From: Caenicola sp034331105
Lineage (GTDB): Bacteria > Synergistota > Synergistia > Synergistales > Synergistaceae
Assembly (NCBI GenBank): GCA_034331105.1
Contig: JAXQGB010000011.1
Coordinates: forward strand, 124,001-188,000
DNA length: 64,000 nt
Direction: 5' to 3'
Every line of letters starts with the position of its first letter. The first letter of the stretch is position 1. Positions 40,594-49,339 of the stretch are shown one piece after another. Both the position numbers and the translations under genes were made by a program. Under the pieces are notes generated by a model. That model was not told the origin of the DNA and did no database searches. It was given only the letters and a program-made list of their open reading frames with translations.

Positions 40594-41655
40594 CTAAATC
40601 TCTTCACAGGTTATTTCGTATCTCTTTCCTTCCACAGTAAGGATAAAGTGTCCGAAAAGAGGTTTTGGAGCTTCACTGTGTGTACGGGAAACATGTGAAA
40701 GACGAAGCTCTTTTGCCCTTCTCACTGCTTCCTTTATCCTCATCTGTTCTGCAACACCCTCAGAGACATCGGCCCTGCGAAAACGCACCTTAGACCCCGG
40801 CATCTTCTGAACAAGCGCCTCCATCGAAAGGGGCGTAAGTACTCCGATCTTTGTGTAGCCGCCTGTAGTCTGACGGTCTGCAAGCATTATTATCGGCATT
40901 CCGTGACCGGGGATCTGCACAGCTCCCAGCGGTATTGCATCGGATACGATGTCCGCTCCCTTTTCGGTGTGTTCGATCTTTGCACCTTCCAGACGGCAGC
41001 CCATCCTGTCTGATTCAGCTGTGATAGTGTACTCAGATTCGAAAAGGAGTTTCTTTCCTTCTTCAGTGAAGGCATCTTCCTGGAGTCCTGTTATTATTGC
41101 AAGCGGAGCATTTGCATCCTGTGCCGGGTCCAGATCTTCAGGCAGACAAAATCCTTCAAGTTTCTTCCATAGCGCCGCCGGTTCCCCGATCTTAATAACG
41201 TCTCCGATTTTAAGAGCGCGTCCCTCAACTCCGCCGATCTTTGCGCGTATATACGTTGAACAGCTGTTCATGACGGGCGGGATATTAACACCGCCGGCAA
41301 AACAGAGGTTTCCTCTGCAGCCCTTCCCTTTCGGTCCCTTAAAAGTTATCACATCTCCATCGTTAAGTACAACAGACCGCCATGAGCCGACTGTTTTGCC
41401 GTTTAAGCTGAACCCGAGGTCGGCTCCAGCAAAGACCGCTGCACCGGTTCCCTTTACCTCAATTTCAGGTCCAAGGAGAGTCACTTCAAGGGCAGCCGCG
41501 CCCTCCGGATTCCCAAGCATTACATTTCCGATCCTTAGGGCAGGAAGGTCCATCGCCCCTGCCACAGGAACACCGCTTGACTGGTATCCCCATCGTCCCA
41601 GGTCCTGCACGGATGTGAGCATTCCTGCTTTTTTAATGATCAGTTCCATAGTCAT
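40594..41655 (-). CDS. pxpC: 5-oxoprolinase subunit PxpC (KipA, carboxyltransferase family)
   Basis: A 353-residue protein of the biotin-dependent carboxyltransferase-like family, subunit C of 5-oxoprolinase. Seen motifs are LTSVQDLGRWGYQSSGVPVAGAMD, GNPEGAAALEVTLLGPEI, SDRMGCRLEG and the late GHGMPIIMLADRQTTGGYTKIG. The ATG at 41655 overlaps the pxpB stop as ATGA; a second ATG two codons later is also possible. PxpB and PxpC form the ATP-using part of the enzyme. Confidence 0.93.
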   Translation of the reverse strand: MTMELIIKKAGMLTSVQDLGRWGYQSSGVPVAGAMDLPALRIGNVMLGNPEGAAALEVTLLGPEIEVKGTGAAVFAGADLGFSLNGKTVGSWRSVVLNDGDVITFKGPKGKGCRGNLCFAGGVNIPPVMNSCSTYIRAKIGGVEGRALKIGDVIKIGEPAALWKKLEGFCLPEDLDPAQDANAPLAIITGLQEDAFTEEGKKLLFESEYTITAESDRMGCRLEGAKIEHTEKGADIVSDAIPLGAVQIPGHGMPIIMLADRQTTGGYTKIGVLTPLSMEALVQKMPGSKVRFRRADVSEGVAEQMRIKEAVRRAKELRLSHVSRTHSEAPKPLFGHFILTVEGKRYEITCEEI

Positions 41656-42389
41656 TTCGCCTCCGTTATGAGGGGTTGGTAAGTCCCCGCAGCCACTTCG
41701 GCCTCAATTTTTTTATATTCTTCTTCAGCAACAGGAACAAAGCGCACTTCATAGCCTGCTTCGATCAGCGTGGGGCGGGAAGCTTCAGGGGTGAACAGAC
41801 GCAGCGGGGTGCGGCCGATAAGCTGCCATCCTCCCGGGCTGTCTATCGGGTATATCCCTGTCTGTTTTCCTGCTATTCCGACACTTCCGCCATTTATCAC
41901 AGTGCGCGGGTTTGTCAGCCTGGGTGTCGCTATGCTCTCGTCCATGCCGCCAAGATAGGCGAAGCCCGGCATGAAGCCTATCATGTAGCAGTGGCATGAC
42001 TTGGAGCTGTGTCTTTTTATTACCTCTTCTTCCGATATCCCAGCGTGTTCTGCGACGTTGGCTATGTCGGGCCCGTATTCTCCTCCGTAGCAGACCGGAA
42101 TAGATATCTCGGCAAATAAAGCTTGACTGTCTTCACCGTCGAATTCCGGAGCTGACTTAGCCACATTGACGACCTCATCTGCGCTGACAACTGTCGGATC
42201 AAAATAGACAGCCAATGACCGGTATGTCGGCAGGCACTCGACTATGGGGACATCCTTCTGTGTAAGAAGATGCTTTTTGAGGTTCATCACAGCGTCATTG
42301 GCGCCGCGGTCGATCTCATCGGCAAATTCAACAACAACGCAGGACTCCCCCGCCGTAAGATATTTTGGATCCTTTATGTACAACGACAT
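41652..42389 (-). CDS. pxpB: 5-oxoprolinase subunit PxpB (KipI)
   Basis: A 245-residue allophanate hydrolase subunit 1-like protein, subunit B of 5-oxoprolinase. Typical features are LTAGESCVVVEFADEID, HLLTQKDVPIVECLPTYRSLAVYFDP, YGGEYGPDI, FMPGFAYLGG and QTGIYPIDSPGGWQLIGRTP. The start is ATG at 42389 with GGAG eight bases upstream; a GTG three codons earlier lies too near that site. In Bacillus the homologue KipI also inhibits sporulation kinase KinA. It is unknown whether that applies here, but a histidine kinase is encoded nearby. Confidence 0.92.
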   Translation of the reverse strand: MSLYIKDPKYLTAGESCVVVEFADEIDRGANDAVMNLKKHLLTQKDVPIVECLPTYRSLAVYFDPTVVSADEVVNVAKSAPEFDGEDSQALFAEISIPVCYGGEYGPDIANVAEHAGISEEEVIKRHSSKSCHCYMIGFMPGFAYLGGMDESIATPRLTNPRTVINGGSVGIAGKQTGIYPIDSPGGWQLIGRTPLRLFTPEASRPTLIEAGYEVRFVPVAEEEYKKIEAEVAAGTYQPLITEAK

Positions 42390-42453
42390 TGATATCACTC
42401 CTTGCTGACAATTGCATGGGAGAATTTAAATTCTCCCATGCAATTGTACATCC

Positions 42454-43659
42454 CTATGAAAAAAGTTTGGCAATTCCGGTCAATGATTTAAAGCCCATCC
42501 ATGCAGTAAATACGACCATGATCCATCCCAATACCGCAAGGACTTTCGGATGATGATAATCAGCTCCGACGATCTTCTTATTGAAAGCCGCAAGCAGCAT
42601 GACTCCAAGAGAGACAGGAAGGATCAGCCCGTTCAGCGATCCTGCCACTATCAGAAGGGGTACCGGACTCCCCAGTGTTGAGAAAATTGCCGTTGAAACG
42701 CAGATGAATCCGATTATCCAATAGCGCGCATACTGCTCGATCTTTCCAAAAAGTGTTCTGAGGAAGGATATTGATGTATAGGACGCTCCAACCACAGAAG
42801 TGATGGCAGCACACCAGAGTATCAGACCGAATATGCGGTAACCGATCTGTCCTGCTCCAATGAGGAAGGCTGATGCCGGAGGATTTTTAGGATCAAGAAC
42901 TGCTCCGGTCGCAACAACACCCAATATTGCCAGGAAGAGAAGGTATCTCATAATGCCTGTGATGGTGATAGCTTTGACAGAACCGGAGGATATCTTGGGA
43001 AGATTTTCCATCCCCGTTATCCCCGCATCGATTATGCGGTGGGCTCCTGCAAAGGTGATATATCCTCCGACTGTACCTCCAACAAGGGTAAGGATGGTCA
43101 TCCAGTCGATCTTTGAAGGCATTACTGTCTCCTTAAGAGCCAACGCCACCGGGGGCTGTGTCTTGAAAACCATGAAAAGGACCATTGCGATCATTGTTAC
43201 TCCAAGTATCTTTGTAAAATTGTCCATCGCCTTGCCCATTTCCTTGTTTAGGAAGAGGGCTATTGCGATCCCGGCACTAACTATCGCTCCCGGTACAAAT
43301 GGCACTCCGAGCATGACGTTGAGTCCCATTGCTGCGCCACCGACGTTGCCTATGTTAAAGACAAGCCCGCCCAATGCAACAAGAAAAGCGAGGAAATACC
43401 CCAGTCCGGGAAGAACTTCGTTTGCAACATCCTGAGCGCGCTTGCCTGATACGCCGAGAATGCGCCAGATATTCATCTGTACTATGATATCGATAAGGAT
43501 AGAAACTAAAATTGCAAAAGCAAATGCCGCTTTCAGCTTGTCTGTAAAGACAGCTGTCTGTGTCAGGAACCCCGGTCCGATAGCCGAAGTTGCCATCAAA
43601 AATGCTGCACCGATAAGAACGCTTGCTGCTGATCCAGGATCCTTTTTCTTTTCTGCCAT
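42454..43659 (-). CDS. YcsG-like NRAMP-family transporter
   Basis: A 401-residue integral membrane protein with about eleven hydrophobic segments, related to NRAMP metal transporters. The opening SAIGPGFLTQTAVFTD takes the place of the DPGN motif that binds metal in true NRAMP proteins. This suggests it carries something other than divalent metal. YcsG homologues sit in 5-oxoprolinase operons, so an organic substrate such as 5-oxoproline or a related amino acid is likely by context. GGAGG lies ten bases before the ATG. It is the first gene of the operon, behind a sigma-54 promoter. Confidence 0.85.
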   Translation of the reverse strand: MAEKKKDPGSAASVLIGAAFLMATSAIGPGFLTQTAVFTDKLKAAFAFAILVSILIDIIVQMNIWRILGVSGKRAQDVANEVLPGLGYFLAFLVALGGLVFNIGNVGGAAMGLNVMLGVPFVPGAIVSAGIAIALFLNKEMGKAMDNFTKILGVTMIAMVLFMVFKTQPPVALALKETVMPSKIDWMTILTLVGGTVGGYITFAGAHRIIDAGITGMENLPKISSGSVKAITITGIMRYLLFLAILGVVATGAVLDPKNPPASAFLIGAGQIGYRIFGLILWCAAITSVVGASYTSISFLRTLFGKIEQYARYWIIGFICVSTAIFSTLGSPVPLLIVAGSLNGLILPVSLGVMLLAAFNKKIVGADYHHPKVLAVLGWIMVVFTAWMGFKSLTGIAKLFS

Positions 43660-43707
43660 AATTCAGCACCTCCAAAATTAATTAAGCAATAACGCCTGCT
43701 TTATTAC

Positions 43708-43725
43708 ATGCAATAAAGTTGCCAA
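43708..43725 (-). promoter_or_regulatory. Sigma-54 (-24/-12) promoter of the 5-oxoprolinase operon
   Basis: Minus strand TTGGCAACTTTATTGCAT. The GG at 43723-43722 and GC at 43711-43710 are separated by exactly ten bases, as sigma-54 promoters need. The bases TTGGCA and TTGCAT match consensus in all but one or two places. The predicted start is near 43698, giving a leader of about 39 bases before ycsG. Confidence 0.85.
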
Positions 43726-43882
43726 AATGACAAATAACTAAATTTGTAGAGCAGAAAAGTCAGATAAACATAATATCCATTACAACGGATCATTTTTTTA
43801 AGAAAGTCATCTCATTTTACATTGAAAGGAAAGTTGTTTTTACGGGGTAATTTTTGTGTATTGCTTATAACAGACCTTTAAG

Positions 43883-43935
43883 TGTGCGTTTCTCGCACAT
43901 CATTAAAGAATTCGCACATTTCATAATATTGTGCA
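43883..43935 (-). promoter_or_regulatory. Possible enhancer (activator-binding) sites upstream of the sigma-54 promoter
   Basis: A perfect inverted repeat TGTGCG-N5-CGCACA (43883-43899) and a further half-site pair CGCACA (43913-43918) and TGTGCA (43930-43935). They lie about 160 to 225 bases upstream of the -24/-12 promoter, the usual distance for NtrC-type enhancers. The last part reaches the rpoN stop region. The rest of the 43660-43938 gap is AT-rich with no gene. Confidence 0.6.
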
Positions 43936-43938
43936 TCT

Positions 43939-45180
43939 TTAACTATTTGCTGCCCGGGGCAGCCCCATTTTTTTTCTGTGCCAGGCAACTGTTCTGGTCG
44001 GCATAGAAATAATGTCACCTATCATACGGTCGTTTTTTCCCTTTTTGTTAAGGTCTATGATCATTGACCTTAGTTCCTTCACGCTGATATCCGGCCTCGA
44101 TGACAGTCCCCTGGAAAAAAACGTTTTCATCCTGATCGTCCTGTTAAAAGCGCGGCACCAGGTATTGTCGATCGAACGGCAGACAGTTGAAGCGCTCAGT
44201 CCCAACCTTCTTGCAGCATATCCGTAAGTCAGGGGAGAGACGGTATTTTTTTCGCCTTTCAGAAAATCTGACTGGATATCAGATATCAGAATAGCTATCC
44301 TGAGCAGAGTCCTGTACCTCATTCCCAGCCTTATAAGCGTAAATTTTGTTTTGGACCATAAGGGAGATATCCATTTTTCTTCAAGAAGCTCATTGAGAGC
44401 CAGAGGCATCTCGTCCAGACTGTTTTTAATTGACGGCAGATTCTCCCGCAGCAATTTCGGCACCGGGTCACCATTTTTCATCACAAATTCTATTTCGGGG
44501 TAGGCAGCAGAGACTGTTGAGAAATTTGATCCCGGAGAGGGGTCCAGCTTTCGGAGCAAATTCATCGCTTCTTCTATGTTTTTTCTCTCAACGCACATTT
44601 TTCTTGAAAGGTCAGATAGTCGCCCCTCCGCCAGATGTTCATAGCCGTCCGTCAGTATTGACCATGACAGGCTCTCTTTAAGACCCCCTCTTTCAAGCTG
44701 TATGAGCAGACATTCCCTAAGGTCTGAAGCAAAAAGACCGGGCGGATCGACGTATCCCTGCAGGCTTTTTATGTATTCGAGCGCTTTATCTGAACACACT
44801 CCTATCCTTTGGGCTATACTTTCAGTAGAAGTGTTTAAATATCCTTTTTCGTTTAGGAAAGAGCACCAGAATCCGGCGGATGAAAAGGGCGGCGCAAGCT
44901 CACTGATATCAGGACAGGTCGCTATCTGCAGTGACAGATGCTCCTCAATGTTTTTGGGCGCAGGGATCGAATCAGGATCCAGATCATCTATGTCTACTGC
45001 ACTGTTCTGCCATCCGGGGGGGACAAAATAAAAAAAAGGATTGTCTCCGAGGATATTACCGCACTCTTCCGTCAGTTCTTTCAACGGCACAAAAAGCAGG
45101 TTTGATCCCAGCAGGACTTTTGGATCGAGCCTGTTTTTAATTTTGAGTTTTTGTCGCTGGATCAGCTGGTGATCATTCAA
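43939..45180 (-). CDS. rpoN: Divergent RNA polymerase sigma-54 factor RpoN
   Basis: A 413-residue sigma-54. Region I at the N-terminus (IQRQKLKIKNRLDPKVLLGSN) is short of the Gln-rich LxxxL pattern of classical RpoN. The core-binding part follows (SLQIATCPDI, GYVDPPGLFASDLRECLLIQL, LRKLDPSPGSNFS). The DNA-binding HTH shows LSPLTYGYAARRLGLSASTVCRSI-like sequence. The RpoN box reads PTRTVAWHRKKMG in place of ARRTVAKYREML. It starts at TTG 45180, overlapping the activator stop by eight bases, so translation is coupled. Length is somewhat short of the 470-480 residues usual. It is the last gene of the symporter, kinase, activator and rpoN operon. Confidence 0.88.
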   Translation of the reverse strand: MNDHQLIQRQKLKIKNRLDPKVLLGSNLLFVPLKELTEECGNILGDNPFFYFVPPGWQNSAVDIDDLDPDSIPAPKNIEEHLSLQIATCPDISELAPPFSSAGFWCSFLNEKGYLNTSTESIAQRIGVCSDKALEYIKSLQGYVDPPGLFASDLRECLLIQLERGGLKESLSWSILTDGYEHLAEGRLSDLSRKMCVERKNIEEAMNLLRKLDPSPGSNFSTVSAAYPEIEFVMKNGDPVPKLLRENLPSIKNSLDEMPLALNELLEEKWISPLWSKTKFTLIRLGMRYRTLLRIAILISDIQSDFLKGEKNTVSPLTYGYAARRLGLSASTVCRSIDNTWCRAFNRTIRMKTFFSRGLSSRPDISVKELRSMIIDLNKKGKNDRMIGDIISMPTRTVAWHRKKMGLPRAANS

Positions 45181-46528
45181 GTCCGTGTCTTTGCATCCTT
45201 CTTAAGAGTGAAAACCTTGAAATGCCGAGTTCCGCCGCAGTCTGGGTACGGCTTCCCATACATTTGGCAAGTGCCGTTACTATCATTTCCCGTTCGATCC
45301 TGTCCATCGTTTGTGGAAGCGATTCGCCGCTCAAATGGCCGGCAGAAACTCCGATCGTGCTTTGCTGCTGTATTTCAAGCATTTCTGCAGGGAGATCTGC
45401 AAGCCGCACTAAGTTGTCCGAGTTTTCCTTCAGGATCAGTATCCTTTCTATCAGATTGCGCAGCTCTCTTACGTTGCCGGGCCACCAATAGGTCAGGAAA
45501 ACATCTTTTACATCGTCTGTGAATACGTTTGCGCTTTTTCCAAGCCTTTTAGAAAATTCAGCAAGATAAAAAGAGGCAAGTTCGATCACATCCTTATCCC
45601 TCTCCCTGAGCGGTGGGATAGTTATCGGTATGACTGATATCCTGAAGAAAAGGTCTTTTCTGAACTTCTCTTCCCTGACATGCTTCTCAATATCTATACA
45701 GGTAGCGCAAATAAGATTAAGGCTGACGTTTTTTTCTTTGGTGCTTCCCAGGGGCCTGAAGGATCTCTGGTCAAGGAACCTGAAAAGCTTGCTCTGGAGA
45801 CTGAGAGGCATGTCCCCGATCTCGTCCAGAAAAAGTGTCCCCTTGTCGGCAATTTCTATCAGGCCCTGCTTGTCTGTGTCAGCGCCTGTGTATGCACCTT
45901 TGTGATAGCCGAAGAGTTCTGATTCGAGCAGTGATTCAGGGATCGCTGAGCAGTTCAGCGCAACAAAATCACCCTTGCAGTTTGATGCGTGGTGGATCAT
46001 TCGTGCCGCCACCTCTTTGCCCGTTCCGCTTTCGCCCTGCAGCAGGACTGTAATATTTTGATGCGGTGCTATTTTCATGATCGTATCTCTGATCTTGTCC
46101 ATTTGGTTTGAAGTGCCAAGAAGCCGGTTGGGACCTTCTGAGAGGAGAAATTCTGCCTGATTTTTGAAGCGTATCGACTCTATTGCCCTTTCCACCATGT
46201 TTTTAGCCGCATCGAGCGGGAAGGGCTTGTCCAGGTAGTTGTACGCTCCCTCCTGTATGGCCCTGACTACCAGCCTCGAATCACCAAAAGCCGTCATGAG
46301 GATGACCTTGCATCTGGGGTACTGTTTAATAATTGCCGGCAGGACGTCTATTCCGTTTCCATCAGGCAGACGCTGATCCAGAAATATAACGGCAGGTATC
46401 TCGACACCAAGGAGCTGATGGAGTTCTGATATGGTCTTTACGGCTTTTGCGCTGAACCCGCTCTTTTCAAAAGCCCTTTTAAGGCCGTTTGCCAGGTTGA
46501 CCTCGTCGTCAACTATCCATATATTCAT
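45173..46528 (-). CDS. NtrC-type sigma-54-dependent response regulator
   Basis: A 451-residue activator with three domains. The receiver (1-about 120) has the phospho-acceptor in AVIFLDQRLPDGNG and LDKPFPLDAA. The AAA+ domain (about 130-370) has Walker A GESGTGKEVA, ELFGYHKGAYTGAD and Walker B GTLFLDEIGDMP. A Fis-type HTH closes it (TAAELGISRFSLLRRMQRHG). The sigma-54 contact loop is GAYTGA, not the usual GAFTGA. The start is ATG at 46528 with GGAGG nine bases upstream; the gene overlaps the kinase by 20 bases. It presumably works with the rpoN behind it at the promoter at 43708-43725. Confidence 0.93.
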   Translation of the reverse strand: MNIWIVDDEVNLANGLKRAFEKSGFSAKAVKTISELHQLLGVEIPAVIFLDQRLPDGNGIDVLPAIIKQYPRCKVILMTAFGDSRLVVRAIQEGAYNYLDKPFPLDAAKNMVERAIESIRFKNQAEFLLSEGPNRLLGTSNQMDKIRDTIMKIAPHQNITVLLQGESGTGKEVAARMIHHASNCKGDFVALNCSAIPESLLESELFGYHKGAYTGADTDKQGLIEIADKGTLFLDEIGDMPLSLQSKLFRFLDQRSFRPLGSTKEKNVSLNLICATCIDIEKHVREEKFRKDLFFRISVIPITIPPLRERDKDVIELASFYLAEFSKRLGKSANVFTDDVKDVFLTYWWPGNVRELRNLIERILILKENSDNLVRLADLPAEMLEIQQQSTIGVSAGHLSGESLPQTMDRIEREMIVTALAKCMGSRTQTAAELGISRFSLLRRMQRHGLE

Positions 46529-47879
46529 TTGCTGACACCTCCATTGGCTGATGATCAACATCGTACCGGTCGTCCTCGGCAAGTGGTATGAATATGTTAA
46601 AGTTCGTGCCCCCGGAAGAAGTATCCATTGAGAGCGTTCCTCCCAGTCCGTCTGCTATCCTTTGCACTATGCTGAGCCCCAGCCCGGTCCCGTCCTGCCG
46701 GGTAGTAAAGAACGGATCGAAGATCCTGTGCTGTATCTCGGCAGGTATCCCCGGCCCTGTGTCACTTACCCTGATAAACCCCATTGTTTTTATCCCATGG
46801 TCGGTTCCGGAATAACCGGTCGTTATTGAAAGGATCTTCTCTCTGTCCGACCCTGATGCGGACATTGACTGGATAGCGTTGAGAGAAAGATTCATGATAA
46901 CATGCTGGAGCATCTCGTTATCAGCCAGGACGTTTACACCGCTGTCCTGTTTTTGCGTGACAAGCTCAATGCCCTGCTTGTCCGCCTGAGGCTTTAACAT
47001 AGATACGCACCATGGAAGGACGTCATCCAGCCGGACTTTTGCCACTATAGGCTGTTTGGGCCTCACAAATGAGAGAAGCTGCGTCACTATCCTATTAAGC
47101 CTGTCTATCTCATGATCAAGTATAGAAATATATTCTTTTGCGTCAGAAAGTCCGATCCCGGCAGAGGCGCCCTGCACATCAGGGATCGATTCCACTTCCA
47201 TCCTCAGAAGATCCAGCTGGATCCTGATACTTGCAAGGGGGTTCCTTATCTCGTGAGATAATCCGGAGAGCATCTCTCCCAGAGCCGCCAGCCTGTCCAT
47301 CCTGCTAACCTGTCTCTGTACCTCTTTCCATCTTTCCAGCTGTTTGGCCATGTCATTAAAGCTGTCTGTCAGCTCGTGGAACTCGTAAGGACTCAGCGCA
47401 TTATGCCTAATGGTCACAGGGCTCCCCTGTGCTATCTGTTTGCATCCCCAGGCTAGACGCCTTAAGGGCCTAGTCAGCACATAAGATATCAGAACTGCAA
47501 GTTCTACAGCAGCGATCAGTCCGAGCAGACCGACAAGGATGAGGTAGCGCTCATCTTCAACAAGAGAAATAATTATACTTTTGGGATCAAGAATGAAACC
47601 CAACGACTGATCACCGTTTTTGATAACGAGCTCCGGCTTTTCATTGGGAAGAGTCTCCCTCCAGAAAGGTCCCAGCTGGCCCATCACTATCTCTTTCCGG
47701 AGAGAGAATTCCCTTTCCTCCGACGTGAGCATTAATTCCCTGCCGAATTCTTCCGCCGAGGTCCTTTTGGCCACATAACTCTGGTGAAGTCTGGCGCCCA
47801 GTGTCAGAGCGACCATTGAGATGGCAAGGGACATGAATATCCATTTCATAAGGGTTTCAAGGCTGTATTTGTTAAACAT
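46509..47879 (-). CDS. Membrane sensor histidine kinase
   Basis: A 456-residue kinase. One membrane segment near 13-30, an extracytoplasmic part (about 31-105), and a second segment near 110-135 precede a HAMP linker (TRPLRRLAWGCKQIAQG). HisKA (about 200-265) has the phospho-His in GLSHEIRNPLASIRI. HATPase (about 320-440) has NLSLNAIQSM, DTGPGIPAEI and GTGLGLSIV. The ATG at 47879 overlaps the symporter stop by eight bases, with GGAGAGG before it. Its extracytoplasmic sensor is short, so it may sense through the symporter partner. Confidence 0.93.
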   Translation of the reverse strand: MFNKYSLETLMKWIFMSLAISMVALTLGARLHQSYVAKRTSAEEFGRELMLTSEEREFSLRKEIVMGQLGPFWRETLPNEKPELVIKNGDQSLGFILDPKSIIISLVEDERYLILVGLLGLIAAVELAVLISYVLTRPLRRLAWGCKQIAQGSPVTIRHNALSPYEFHELTDSFNDMAKQLERWKEVQRQVSRMDRLAALGEMLSGLSHEIRNPLASIRIQLDLLRMEVESIPDVQGASAGIGLSDAKEYISILDHEIDRLNRIVTQLLSFVRPKQPIVAKVRLDDVLPWCVSMLKPQADKQGIELVTQKQDSGVNVLADNEMLQHVIMNLSLNAIQSMSASGSDREKILSITTGYSGTDHGIKTMGFIRVSDTGPGIPAEIQHRIFDPFFTTRQDGTGLGLSIVQRIADGLGGTLSMDTSSGGTNFNIFIPLAEDDRYDVDHQPMEVSANEYMDS

Positions 47880-49323
47880 TTCTTTCCTCTCCCCCCAAAT
47901 TACCTTCTATTTTCATTCTCTCCTCCAGAGTCGAATATTTGAACATTTTAAAAAGGAGCGCCTCAAGCATCAGAACAGCAAGCATTGCATTTTCGGGACT
48001 GATCTCTGCCGCAAAAACCAAAAAACATTGGACAGATAGAGCGGTACTTAAAACGAAGAATAATTTATCTTTGATTATCCATGTGGGGAGAAAGAGAGGG
48101 AAGAAAAAGCAGATAGCCACAAGAGTCCAGCTAATGCGCCCCAGCATCAGATAGCCGGGGAGCCCCGCGTGGGACAAGAGAAGCGCAACAGAGGCTATTA
48201 CAGTTATAGCTATCCTGTTTATAACAAGAAACCGGTCTTCATAAAATACGATGCTCTCTTTTTTATTATCTTCCATTTTGATCGGGAAGAGATCATAACA
48301 GAGCGAGCACGCAGCAAGCAAAAGTTGAGAATTGGCTGTGCTTACAGCTGCAGCTATTACACCTATAAGCAAAAATGTACTGGCAAAGGCAGGAAGATAC
48401 TGCCCGAGCCTGGCAAACGATAGAGTCTCCTCCATGTTGGCTATCGCAGGATAATAGGATCTGCATACCAGAATAAAAAAAGTTACGCAAATGTAGATCC
48501 ATCCAACTATAAACGGGGAAGCGGCTATCATTTTGTATGCATCTTTTTCTGTACGGCTGGCAAGTATCCTCACAGCGTACTGGGGATTTCCGGCTACTCC
48601 AAGCCCCCAGGAAAGCATTATTGCAAAGGCTGAAAAGATCTCAGCGTTGCTTAGTGATTTTACGGTTTCAAGCTGGCCTTTCATCAAAAATACATCTGCG
48701 GCAGTTGTAAATGAAAAACCTGACGGAAGCGCAAAAGCTGCTGCCACTGTCACGCCAAGCACAATAAGCAAAAGGTTGAGCATGTCGCTCCTTACCACGG
48801 AAACGTAGCCTCCAAAGGTCGTGTAGAGCACGAAAAGATATATGAGTGAGGTCGATGCAAAGCCTGAGGGGATGTCCAGCATATAGGAGACTATTATGCC
48901 GAAAGCCCTAAACTGTATTACAAGATAGAGTGTATAGAGGAATATCATCGTCAGGGCAACAAGTTTCCTGACCCTCTTGTCACCGTAGGTTTTCTCCAGC
49001 CATTCAGGAAGGGAAAGCACCCGTTTCATACGCAGCCTTTTAACTATAAACGGAAAGAAAAGAAGTCCCAGTATCCATCCGTTGACAGAAGCAAGGAATG
49101 CGACGTATCCGTCGCTGTACAGCCACATGCTGTAGCCTACCAGAGAGAGAGGGCTCATCCATGTAGCGCAGAAAGTCGCAGTAGTCGGCAAGGCGGAAAA
49201 TCTTCGTCCTCCGAGATAAAAAGAGAGCCTTGTCTCTTTCCAGGCAAAAGACTGCCTTGTCATCAAGATTATTGAGATAGTATATGCGCCAAAAGCCAAC
49301 AGATAGTATATCAGGGGAGACAT
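47872..49323 (-). CDS. Sodium:solute symporter (SSS/PutP-like family)
   Basis: A 483-residue transporter with about 13 hydrophobic segments, of the SSS family that includes proline, pantothenate and acetate carriers. Seen features are FYLGGRRFSALPTTATFCATWMSP near the N-terminus and IMLSWGLGVAGNPQYAVRILASRTEKDAYK, the SSS signature area with PQ...R. The substrate is not readable; the operon context suggests an amino-acid-like compound such as 5-oxoproline. The start is ATG at 49323, 16 bases after the stop of a 33-residue ORF. In other bacteria SSS domains are fused to kinases (CbrA type); here they are separate but co-translated. Confidence 0.9.
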   Translation of the reverse strand: MSPLIYYLLAFGAYTISIILMTRQSFAWKETRLSFYLGGRRFSALPTTATFCATWMSPLSLVGYSMWLYSDGYVAFLASVNGWILGLLFFPFIVKRLRMKRVLSLPEWLEKTYGDKRVRKLVALTMIFLYTLYLVIQFRAFGIIVSYMLDIPSGFASTSLIYLFVLYTTFGGYVSVVRSDMLNLLLIVLGVTVAAAFALPSGFSFTTAADVFLMKGQLETVKSLSNAEIFSAFAIMLSWGLGVAGNPQYAVRILASRTEKDAYKMIAASPFIVGWIYICVTFFILVCRSYYPAIANMEETLSFARLGQYLPAFASTFLLIGVIAAAVSTANSQLLLAACSLCYDLFPIKMEDNKKESIVFYEDRFLVINRIAITVIASVALLLSHAGLPGYLMLGRISWTLVAICFFFPLFLPTWIIKDKLFFVLSTALSVQCFLVFAAEISPENAMLAVLMLEALLFKMFKYSTLEERMKIEGNLGGEERNV

Positions 49324-49339
49324 CTGTAATACACCCCGT

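Noticed and set aside
46588..46815. Plus-strand frame inside the kinase gene
   Set aside because: It is antisense to the conserved HATPase motifs of the kinase, with no ribosome site or family.
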